From positions 1 to 21,081 of the forward strand of contig ATSW01009993.1 in NCBI GenBank assembly GCA_000444245.1: 21,081 bases of DNA, given 5' to 3'. Made by a program: the position numbers and the translations under genes. This document shows positions 1 to 10,800 of this stretch, piece after piece; the first letter of the stretch is position 1; every line of letters begins with the position of its first letter. The notes beneath the pieces are model-generated. The model worked only from the letters and a program-made list of their open reading frames with translations. It did not search any database and was not told the origin of the DNA. The stretch comes from Botryllus schlosseri (Eukaryota > Chordata > Ascidiacea > Stolidobranchia > Styelidae).

Positions 1-42
1 GTACGATTTGAGAAAAAAAGTCATTTTTGAAGAGCCCTACTG

Positions 43-152
43 TACACGCAATGTTCTTTTCAATTCTCCGCTAGTGTGACGATCACCACTGCCGAGTGTC
101 AGCCGAAAACATTCGGGTGTATTTCAATATCAATATATTATTCAACGTAAAT
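43..152 (+). mobile_element. Foldback MITE-like element, copy 1
   Basis: The copy reads in the orientation with core GAGTGTCAGCCGAAAACATTCGGGTG, here spread over about 96-120, followed by ATTTCAATAT and TATTATTCAACG. It is diverged and lacks the outermost end. Confidence 0.75.
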
Positions 153-464
153 AATCCAACATGGAAGGCGTGGGTTAGTTTGATAAATGATCGCCGCACA
201 GTTGAAGCATATTGTGCGGGCTTGCGCGCGTGTGCGGGAATGACAAATCGTTGTCTTTTCCGTTCGGCGAGGATGCAAGTTATCATTTGTTACCGCGATG
301 AATTCGCCTGCTCATCAATTATAAATCGCGAGACAATGGCCGCGCGAAAGGTTTGGGTTACGCAAGGACGCCGAACCGGCCTGCGTACTTCGATATAATC
401 TGGGCCGCAGTATAGCTGCTGCATACAAGATCAGACTAGGTTGATTCCAGTTAACTAATTAGAC

Positions 465-1140
465 TGGTTGGATCAAAATAGACGCAATCTCATTATAATC
501 AACTTGTGAGATGTCTATATGCCCCCATTTTTATTATTATCTCATTCCTGGTTTTCCTGAAAATGCTACAGAAGGAGTGTACAGTGCGAAAAGAGCAACG
601 ATTGATGTACAGACATTTGCTACGTGCATATGGTAGTCAACTCCGATCTGGTTCATTGTAGTTCGGGATTTAATTCAATTTCGGAGCACTTTCGGATTCA
701 GTAATTCTAATTGTAACTTAATCTGGAAAATTATGAAGCTATCATTCCAATTCTAATCTAATTTGGGAAAATGTGTAGATATCATTGTAATTCTATTCTA
801 ATTTGGGAAAAACTTACGTAGATATCATTGTAATTCTAATTTAGTTGGGAAAAATGTGTAGATATCATTGTAATTCTATTCTAATTAGGGAAACACTTAT
901 GTAGATGTTCTTCTAATTCTAATCTAATTTTGGGGAAAATGTGTAGATATCATTGTAATTCTAATCTAGTTTGGGAAAAATTGCGTAGATATCCTTCTAA
1001 TTCTAATCTAATTTGAGAAAAACCGTGTAGATATCATTGTAATTCAATTGAATTTCGGGAAAATGTGCAGGTATCCTTGAATCCTTCTAATTCTAATCTA
1101 ATTTGCTGAAAATGTGTATCTATAATTCTAATTCTAGTTT
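465..1140 (+). repeat. CTAATT-type dispersed repeat, expanded copy
   Basis: It starts with unique-looking sequence, then GGTTTTCCTGAAAATGCTAC and TACAGTGCGAAAAGAG. It passes into a 42-bp tandem array of TTCTAATCTAATTTGGGAAA units. The non-tandem part is shared with copies at 5500-5740 and 9788-10036, where the corresponding words are TTTCCTGAAAATGCTACAGG and ATATAGTGCGAAACGAGACA. No coding capacity. Confidence 0.75.
701..1140 (+). repeat. 42-bp minisatellite, about 10 units
   Basis: The GGGAAAA block recurs near 725, 765, 805, 847, 888, 932, 973, 1015, 1057 and 1105, a period of 40-48 bp. The usual unit includes TGTGTAGATATCATTGTAAT and TCTAATCTAATTT. Units differ by substitutions and 1-4 bp indels. 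Confidence 0.92.
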
Positions 1141-1483
1141 TAAAAAGTCGAAAATTTTCACGTTGTCCGGCTCTGCCGTAGATTCGCCATTGTCAAAATC
1201 GCAATCAGACTAATGGTTGACACTTAATCTGACGTCATACGGTAATATAATAGGCAAAGTCAACAGCTAAACAAATTGCGTTAATGCGTATTTAATCGAA
1301 CAGACCAATAAAGAAACGGTAATGCTTTTCAAGTTTCGAAAAGATTATATAGCATACGCTAAGCGTATGACGGTACAGTTCAGTAATACGTCGGTATCAA
1401 ATCGATTACCATAACGATGTAAATAACTAATCCACATTATCATCTCTGGCTGTTTAACGTACTGTACACATTGTACGGTAGGG

Positions 1484-1683
1484 TTGTTCAAAAAAAATTC
1501 CGGATTCCGGGGATTCACTGTTGAAACTGTTGCCTAAAAAACGCTGCACACCAAATTTGACTAGATTCCACCTTATTGTAGATGCGGACGCACTGGGGTT
1601 AACATATTTTGAATTTATTATATAAAAATTGAAACAATTTAATCAGAGAATCCCCGGAATCCGAAAAAAACTCATTCCAACAA
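1484..1683. mobile_element. 200-bp inverted-repeat element (MITE-like)
   Basis: The ends are inverted repeats: TTGTTC followed by an A-rich run then CCGGATTCCGGGGATTC on the left, and on the opposite strand TTGTTGGAATGAG, a T-rich run, then CGGATTCCGGGGATTC on the right. The 15-bp block at 1502-1516 is a perfect reverse complement of 1648-1662. The middle is AT-rich with no coding capacity. The right end stops 7 bp before the splice donor of exon 7. No clear target-site duplication was seen. Confidence 0.78.
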
Positions 1684-1691
1684 ATCCTCAC

Positions 1692-1842
1692 CTAGCATTC
1701 CTTTATACGCGGCGATAGACGGCAGCAGCCCGCTTTGCGCGGCCGACAGCAGGCTGTCGCTCGATGATACGGCCGGTGCGAACGGCATCATACGTAAAAG
1801 ATGGTTCCCGACGTGGTGATCTTGATGGTTGCTCACGAATTT
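1692..1842 (-). CDS. SoxD: SoxD coding exon 7 (residues 330-379 plus one base)
   Basis: The exon follows TCTTTACAG| and ends CTAG|GTGAGG, 151 nt, phase 0 in and phase 1 out. It encodes a His-rich start (KFVSNHQDHH), then LLRMMPFAPAVSSSDS and LLSAAQSGLLPSIAAYKG. Vertebrate SOX5/6 has a comparable Met/Pro/Phe then Ala/Leu-rich stretch right after the Q box (PLMIPIFP, AAAAQQGFLFPPG). Similarity here is in composition and order only, so the exon rests on its position, its open frame and two good splice sites. A short inverted-repeat element ends 7 bp beyond the donor GT. Confidence 0.85.
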
Positions 1843-4800
1843 CTGTAAAGATAAGAAATACTACTAAATTTCACACCAATTTTGAAAAGCTTCTGTAAAA
1901 TTGATATCTTATGCAAAAAATATAGCCAGATATGTGATCAGTAAGGCTGCTCAAAAATCACATTTTTCAAATTTCACTGGCTACTTGATAAAATTGTTGC
2001 CATAGAATAACGTTGCAAACCCATTTTGTGCTCAATTCCAACATATAGAAGCATTGCTATATGAGAAAAAAGTTTTGAATCCAATTTTTTTAAAAATTTA
2101 TTTTTTTTTCAAATTTTACTGGCCATGATATAGTTAGGTTGTCTGAAAAAAGGTTGACAGCAAATCTGGCTCAATTCCAACCAGTAGAAGCGAAGTTATT
2201 GATGTTCAAAATTTAGGATTCCAACCCATAGTATTTACGGTGGGTAGATTTATGATAAATAATCAAATAATTTGTCACCGTAATTGCTATTTTTTTCAAA
2301 TCCAAAATTTGGTACTCCAAGTCTGCTGCACACTATATCATCTGGCCAATAGACAAATTAAACTCTCCGCAATACAAAGACATCGCCGACAACACACGGC
2401 AGGAAGCCAGGAAGTCGGCAATCCATAAAAGGCTATCAACCAGCGCTTTATAAGGCCGCTAACAAATGATATGATTGATGACATCGAGCCCAGTGTTTTG
2501 ATACCGTCGCATGTACCCTACATTTGTCGCCAAATTCCGCGTGTCCGATATCACAGGGGTTGCGATTTTCGCGGGGTATGGCAATGAAAGAATGCCACCT
2601 TGAACGAGGCTAAGTATTAGCTTTGTAAGAATAGGGAAACAGGTGAAATAACATTGATAAGAACAAAGCTTGTACAATGGGGTATAGAACAAAAATGTCA
2701 ATGTATTACAATTCTCCTGCTATGCAACAACTTCGTTACAAGAGCCAGCAGGTAAAAGCCTACGCCTTACCATGCTCTACCGCCCTGGAATACGACGAAA
2801 ATTGATCAGATTAAACACAACGATAACCGCACGCACCACCTGCGCGGCGCCTTTTGGTAAGACAACATCGAATTTCAGCACTCGACAAAGTCTTTGTTAC
2901 GAACACAAAAAGTCCGCGATTTGTTATATTTTCCTATCCCCAAAATACGAGGTTGCTATGACAGCGCGGTGATGTATCTTCTCGCTGCAAATTAGCCACC
3001 CGCGTCGAAGTTTTCCGAGGTAGAACGCAGTTGCATGCTAAGTTATACATACGGATGACAAGACAATTTGCTTGCCAGTAATGGATTTCACAAATAGCAT
3101 TTCATTCTATTTTAAACACTTTTGCTAATGCAATCATGTTATATTATGAGGGAAAAAGTTTCGCAAACACAGTGTATCATCGTGAATTGTCGATATTTTC
3201 ATCGTAACGATGTACAGGGCCCGGAATTGACAAATTTTCAGCGTTTACAAATTGAATAACAACTCGAGTAATAGCTGCAGTTTGTTCAAGATTGGATTAG
3301 AATTAGAATTACTGGTTCGATGCATATAGCGTCAGAAAAGTTCCACACGGACGCCTGACACACAACGGAGATCGATAAGTGTGACTTTTTAAAGCGCGTC
3401 GCGCGAATTAACATATTATTTCACGGCGATGACAGACGCTAAATGCAGCATTTGTTTTTCACGACACCCTTTGTACATCTGAATAATATTTGATTTTATA
3501 ATTCACCAGCGAAACCGTGGCGTGTAACGCACAATAACCATGCAAAACGATGTTACATTTCCAGCAGTCATGATATCGAACGACGCATGTCATAGAAACG
3601 AAACCAGATCAAGCAAAACGAACAAAGCGCTGTGAGAATTGACCGTTGATCTGTACACTCTGCGCAGCCCGGATGCTTGTGACTGGGCGTGCGTACGTAC
3701 GAACGGTACGATACTCGCAATTCCGATTGTTATCCAGTTATGTCGTCATCATTATTATCATCATTATTGTCAACTTCATGACGTAACTTTTTAAAGAATT
3801 CCGAATTGAAAAAAAAAAATCAAATTTTACTGTTAACCCCATAAAATTTTTAAATTGTCTAAAAGAACGATGCTTAACAATTTTGCTCGCTTCAAAGCGG
3901 TGGAAACGAAGTTCGCGCCGTCGAAAATTTCGGATTCGCAAAATTAGTCTGGACAACTGGGTAATCCCAGAATTACAAATGAAAACTCAAATACGATAAC
4001 TTCGCTTCTACGGTTTGGAATCGCGTCAAAATTTGTTTTGCATCGTTTTTGAAGAAGAAAAAAAATATTTTTTATGACGAATTCAGAATGTTCAAACTCG
4101 GAATTTTCAAACCACTATTTCTACTTCTACTTCATTTCTAGTGGAACGCTTTCAATTTTTACGCAAAACAAAGTCTAGAATAGTTACTTGTTTACTTTCT
4201 GCGAATCGTTACTTCTACTTCGGCACAAAAGAGAATTGCTTTGGCCAGATCTGATGTCAGGAGGGTTCCGGGCGTTGCACAACATACTCGGACGCACCCC
4301 GATCGTGTCGAAACCGCCCTACATCCACGCGCGATCTGATAACTACAACGAGCGGCAAAGTTGCGGTCCGTAATCCCAAGTCAGAACAAGCTCAGCGCGC
4401 GACTTTTATAAACACTCGCGGAAAAAGGAAGACAGAAATCGCCGATATGCGGAAATAAAACCGCACGCAGGCCCGAAACCCAACAAGGACTCTTATTGTC
4501 ACTTAGTGTGAAGCTTACTCACATTAAACTTTTATCGGAAGTTCGGAACCCTAGACCGGAGATGGGCCAGTAAGAAAATTAGAATTAGAATTACAGCTAC
4601 ACACTTCACAGCCTTTTCAAAATCGAATTACCGGTAATAATGGCTTGTACAGACCCTGTGGCATTTTCATGAAGCAGAAACTAGATTACAATTAGATCAC
4701 TGGTAATTCGTTAATTATACAACTAGAATTAACTAGTTTTTCATGTTTGCTGATAAAATAAAGTCATACATGAAACACGATGGCGACTTGAATGTCGATT

Positions 4801-7800
4801 CATCAACACCCCGAAACTTCAAATTCCTAATCCCGAGACATAATAGTCAGTTCAGTACATAGTCACACACCTTGTACGATTCCGCAAAATCCTAACTCTT
4901 CAAATGCATGACACGTTCACCAGTGACGACATTGCGCCAAAAACTGATGCCTACGTAATCCCGTGTAACAGATGTCTGTTTATCTGTTGATTTGAAGTTC
5001 TATCTTGACGAGCGTGACACAATAGTTTTACTACAGGCAATTTGCGTGCGTTAATAAGTCAATGGGAATGCCGGAGTTAGTAATAAGGGGTGCGCGGTTG
5101 AAAATATACAGCCTTGAGACGGAGATAAAAACGCTTACACGCTCACAGTCTAAAAATACCGCAGTAAAACAAGAGTTATGGTATTGTTTTACGTTCCGTT
5201 TGTTTTCACCGTATAAGGTTAATCGGCGCGGTTCGCGCTCAAAGCCATGACGTAATTTGGCACCAGAAACGCATCGCGCGATTGATTTTTGAAGACAAAA
5301 GCTCGGGTTTCTTGACGTGAGGAATATTTCGCGTTGAGAAATTGAGAATTCATCGGCGTGCAGCACGATTCTGTTGTTAATTTTTTGCGACCTGATCGCC
5401 GCGCTGTGTTCCAAATCACGTTTTTTGCGAAATTTTCCAGGTTCGCGTCGAAACAATACGCTTGCTCGAAGGTGGCTCAGTAAGGTGATATCTAATCTTT
5501 AGATTTATCGTTGGTTGGACGAAATAATTATACTAATTAGGTCTAATTCTAATATAATTTGAAGTTTCCTAAAAATACATCAAGAGAGCTGTATAGTGCG
5601 AAACGAAACGATTTGATGAGTAGTGAACTTGTTTTTTGTTGCATTACTGTATAAATCGGAAATAAATTCTATTTCCAAGTTTTAGTGAATTCAATAATTC
5701 CAATCCAATTTGGAAAAACTGCTGCAACGATCATGATGCTTTGATGTCATTTGAAAGAGAGCGCGAGATTGCAACAATACCAAACTGTCACGCGCTAATC
5801 AAATGACACGAACAGTGAAAAATTCCCGACATTGTATGCTAAATTTCGCTTCGCAGAAAGCCGATTGTTGTGCTAAGGTCGCACATCTGGAAATAGTTTC
5901 TTCTACTTGGGTTGCTTCTTGTCGTGATTTTATGAGTAAATCGCTATCCGCAAAGCTGCCAGCGTGAATGAGCGGAAATTTACTGAAAATCAATTCGACT
6001 CCTGCTGTATTACCCCCATCGAACTCGGGTTAAGAATACTTCATTAACAAATTATTTAATAAATATCTATTTCATGTTGTTATTTACCGGACTGAGGCAA
6101 ATTGACAAGTTAGAATATGGAGCCAAAATGCATTTAAGGGGATAGGCTACACTTCAAAATAGAAAATCAGCAATACCCCCATAACTTTAAAACTACATAC
6201 GCAATCTTTCAGAAATTTGAACAAAAGGTGCTTTGGTGGACATTCGAACTTTGGTGAGAATTTGGTGAAAAATGGTCGACGATTTTTCACTCCAATCGGA
6301 TTTTATGATTTTCAAACAAATTTTTTAAGAAATATTTTCAGGAAAAATTTTACAGTGCAATTTTTCTGATCTCAAAAAGGGTTATTCTATGTGAAAGAAA
6401 AATTTTAATTCCAAAATTTGCAAATTTTTGATTCTGATGAACCTAAACGGAGGGACGCCTTCTAAAAAGTAAATCTTTTCGTCTGGTAAAGCATCTCAAT
6501 TAACCATACGACCCGGTCAAAGGTCGTCCGATCACGAAAATTTAATTTTAACGACAAAAAAATCGCCGGAAGTTTCAGGACACACTTTCTTGCTACACCG
6601 AAGCCATATAATTATACAAACGATTTTAAATTCATTGCCGAGCATAAAGCTTTTAGTGAAAAAATGTAGAATACGCGACGAATCCCTCGAAAGCTAACTG
6701 CCATAGGATTTCAAGAAAAACGAGATAATTGGCACTTTTGAAAACGCATACATCCACCCCTTGCACATCCCAATATCTCCCCGTAAAATCTCCGGGAAGT
6801 CATGGGAAAAATACGCGTTTCATTGTCGATACACGAATCGCGTTTCAGCCTCAAAGATACGACGCGAGATCTCGCAATTAATTTGTCGCTTCGTATTGAT
6901 TTCGAAACAAAATCGTTCCATATAAAATCAAGGCGGCAAAAGCCAATAACGATATACACGGATTTATGACAATGTGTAACACGTAAATGTATCTTAAGCA
7001 GCATCCGACACGCTAAACGCATTAAATACTGTGCGAAGCACTCCCTGGGCGCGTTTTGATATCCCACGCTGTGGGAAACGCGACTCTATTCGATACATTT
7101 CGAGATAAGGGCCTCTCTGTTGCATCGCGAAGACAGATTTGAGGATATCTTGGGTATAAATCCTATAAAATCTATCTAAATCGATCTATGCGTTGCCAGT
7201 GTAATGAAGGGAGGTCATTAATCATCAAAATCTCGCGAATATCACGAAATTAAAGAATTTGGGTGCACCAGTGCTGCACTTTTAAAGCGATAAAGTCTTA
7301 AAAGTGAGAATAACGACCATACCTTTCCCAAGTGTATAAACCTAGCCCCTACGATGAAAAATATCAATTTTATCAAGTACAAAGTATTTGAAAACATTCA
7401 TGGGAGTACAGAACTTCAATATACAATTGCACAATACATTAGTATTGAAATAAGCCGACTCTTTTCGGCTGACACTCGGCAGGGGCAATCGTCAGCAACT
7501 AATAAAGAATATCGTATATCAACAATCAATCGTTTCCAATCGAAAATATTCGGGTTTATTTCAATTAAAATCCATCATTCAATTGTGTACTCAGGTTTAC
7601 GAGAATCGACGCGCACGAATTGAATAATTCCCAAATATAACGTCCCAAAAAATCAGTTTTGACAATTAACTGCTTCAGGATACTACGGTATACAGACCAT
7701 AAAATTAGGAAAGTTCACCACAAAGCATTGCTTTCGAGCTCTTCATAAATAACAGTTAATATATATTGTAGGTGTCTGATTTCAAAGACTACCCGCCGTT

Positions 7801-10800
7801 TCGTCACCTTCCTACCGTTTCATTGTATCGCAGTTTGGTGGAGTTTTGAAATGATGAGATTCTTAATAATAAACTGATACAGCAGCGACGTGACACAGTG
7901 GATTCTGGAATGAACGTAATAGTCACAACGCATATGATGTAAAGCTGTGATAAACTGTCTCTGTTGTTGCACTGTTTTGTACAGAAACATGCGAGTAACA
8001 TCCGCGTAAATTGCGATTCACGTCTTCCAGATTGCACGGGCTAATTTTCAGTTAAGCGCGGCATCTAGAAAAGGGAATCTTACCTGAATCTGTTGCTGTA
8101 GGAGATTGATTCTGTGTTGCTGTTCCAGCAGCTGCTGTTGTTGGCGTGCGATCTGAAAATTGTCCGGAGTTTACACCGCGAAATTAGCACAGTATTGCAC
8201 CGTCAAAAAGTAGAACTTTCAAGTCACAACACAGTTTCATATCACACAGTTGAAAGTGACTGCTATCCTATACTGCCGTAATTCGTCACAGAGCAGATCT
8301 GCTATACTGAGCCGTCATAAATATACAAAGATTAGGAACAGCTTTAACAAGCGACCTTGTTCCATATACGTGTGCGTGTAGCGCATCCGTTATCAATGCT
8401 AACCAATTGTAAACCCGAGACTGTTGCAACAGCTTAGGACTGGATGGAAGTCAACACCGTTAAAGACTATTGTCGCATTGATTTCCTCAATATAATCTAA
8501 ACTTCAAGTGACGGGCGCGAGTGTCTGAAAGTCATCTTAAGAGCTATCCCTTTCCTTTGCCCGTACAACGTAAACAGACGGATTTCATCGTCCATTGTTC
8601 TTACGTAAGGAGCAATTGTTCATAACAATGCATTTGAGGGTAATTTCCGCGTACCCGCATGAACTTCTTCTAATTGACCACCGCACACTTGACAGTATCG
8701 TAAAGGTAACGGATTAGTAGGATAATGATGGCGAGACCTACAGCGACCTGCACACGTTTACACCGCATGCAGCGACTACGTATCTGAACTTGAATCTGGT
8801 TTATACGATATGTTAGGATGCTTCTATATATTCTGAATCAGATTCATACCGCATACCGCAAAATGTCAATATATAATAAAGATAGCCTGTCTCATTACAC
8901 TAATTAGAACTCTGAATTAATATGAATTTAACTTTATCTTTGTTACACTTCCTTGTTTCCAAGTTGGAATTTGATGTGAATATGATCATCTGGAACTGTG
9001 CACGTAAAATTAGTACATTGATAACGAGCAACCACGCGACTCCCCCTAATATCGCACCGCGGACATCGAAATATGCAAAACATCGAACGCGGCTGACCCG
9101 AGACTAGCCCCGCTCCTTTCCCGCGTGACTAAACGACGAAGACTCACATTGTGAGATCTTTGATGCAGCCGTAACACGAAAACATAAAGTTATGCTGATA
9201 AGGGTTTTTATTGAGGAGAACAGTTCCGTCGTAAAGTTTATGTAGACCGCTTCATGTCAAAAACAAGTCAAATGTACCAAAGTCGTTTTGCGGTGCCAAT
9301 GCCAGAAAATTGCGCGTTTCGAAATAACTAGTTCTGCTTTGTGATTGCACACGGTCTGTACCGCTCCGTTAAGGATAACTAAAGTGACGCATAAATCATT
9401 ACTTGATGGCGGTAGAAAGTTTTGAATAATTGAAAGCACAGTAGAATACAATGTGTGACGCGTTTTCAAGTTGTACGCTTTTGTTCCGAACATGTATTAT
9501 TCATTATCCTCGTAAATCGGCATTGTCGCCCTTCAAACCAGCGCTTCGATGCAGCATCGTATGTCACGATCGCTTTTACGCGCAAATGATGGATGCCACA
9601 AAAGTACAAAGGGAGCCGAGACAAATTAGATGGCGCGTTGGTGCTGGCAACTTTAGCTCAAGCTTGGTTTACAATGGTAGCGGAACATTTGTAACGTTCT
9701 CGCCGTCTCTACTCTGCAGCGCATGCGTTCATATCATAGACATATTTAAAGATACTCTTGAAGGTAGAGCACATAATTGAATCGTATGTTATATTAATTC
9801 TAATCTAATTTCTGGATTTCCTGAAAATGCTACAGGAGAACTATATAGTGCGAAACGAGACAAGTTCGGTGTACAGATATTTGCANAGAGACAATGAACT
9901 CTGAATTGATATGAACTGAACTTCATTGAGTTTCCAAGATATCGCTAATTCAGTCTGCATAATTCTAATATAATATCAAAAAAATGTGCAGCTACAATTG
10001 CAATTCTAATCTAATTTGGAAAAATGTGTAGATATATCGATTACCCCTGACGAGTGTCAGCGTAAAATATTCGGGTTGATTTCAATACGAATATGTTATT
10101 CAATCATAAATACACCTCACACATTCAACCTCAATATTTCACGATAAGTTTTAAAGTGTCCTAGATGCTATCATGATTTTGAAATAGGATTACTGACACA
10201 CATACAGAGCATGATATTGTAACTTCCACACAAAATTGTCGGTCTTCACCATGCATAAATACATGGATGCATGCATACAGAAATTGTCGCTTCATGCACG
10301 CTGCACGGACCAGTTATGTCGTCAAGATATTGGCACGAATTCAAGTCAATTTCGTTCTTTAATCAAATTAGCGCATTTGTAAATAAAATAGATATTACGT
10401 CATTCGAGTCGCGAAATAATGATACGCCGACCACGTTTGCAGTCGAAAAATAGAGGTGAAGGGAGAATAGGCATTGAAATGCGGCTAATTGCTAACGGAT
10501 TCATTACGAATCTTCAGTAAAATTTCAATACCCGAACACCGAAAGGGCTCTTGGCGATACTGAACCTCAATATACAATCGAATAGTATATTTATACAGAA
10601 ATAAACCCGTATATTTTCGTCAGCGGTAAACGTCAGCAACTAATAGAGAAGTGAGAAGAATATTGATATACGATTGTTGACGAAACATTCGGGTTTATTT
10701 CGATAGGAACGTACTATTCAAGCTGTAAGCTCGCGCAATAATAACACGAGATACGCCGAGACCTGCTCTATGCAGTGTGCACTGTGCGCTGTGCAGTGTC

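Larger units (their letters stand above)
1..1691 (-). other. Start of intron 7, incomplete
   Basis: The donor is CTAG|GTGAGG at 1691. The intron runs off the window and contains a foldback copy (43-152), the CTAATT repeat with its minisatellite (465-1140) and an inverted-repeat element (1484-1683). No acceptor with a following SoxD-like peptide was found, so the HMG-box exons should lie at lower coordinates beyond this window. Confidence 0.7.
1843..8083 (-). other. Intron 6 (6.24 kb)
   Basis: The intron lies between exon 6 and exon 7. It contains repeats carrying GCTTCTAC (1968-2225, 3800-4110), a CTTCTA-rich repeat (4110-4240), CTAATT repeat copies (4565-4735 minus, 5500-5740 plus), a possible inverted-repeat element (6134-6765) and a foldback copy at 7406-7597. 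The 141-codon frame at 5031-5456 and the 118-codon frame at 6711-7067 (both minus) carry no recognised motif. I see nothing definite at 2240-3790, 4740-5490 or 6770-7400. Confidence 0.72.

Noticed and set aside
1-1691. Search for the SoxD PLNLS motif or HMG box downstream of exon 7
   Set aside because: No acceptor followed by such a peptide was found on the minus strand; these exons must be beyond the window.
3692-3701. CGTACGTACG palindrome
   Set aside because: Short self-complementary run near GGTACG words; expected by chance and with no neighbouring structure.
5031-5456. 141-codon open frame on the minus strand
   Set aside because: Rich in Arg, Ser, Phe and Ile with no domain or repeat logic, overlapped by other chance frames on both strands, and no splice or promoter context; length alone is not enough in a 21-kb window.
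6711-7067. 118-codon open frame on the minus strand
   Set aside because: No recognisable motif, high Arg/Cys content typical of chance frames, and it starts inside a probable repeat.
9451-9780. 109-codon open frame on the plus strand
   Set aside because: No motif; it ends at the start of a dispersed repeat and lies within intron 5.
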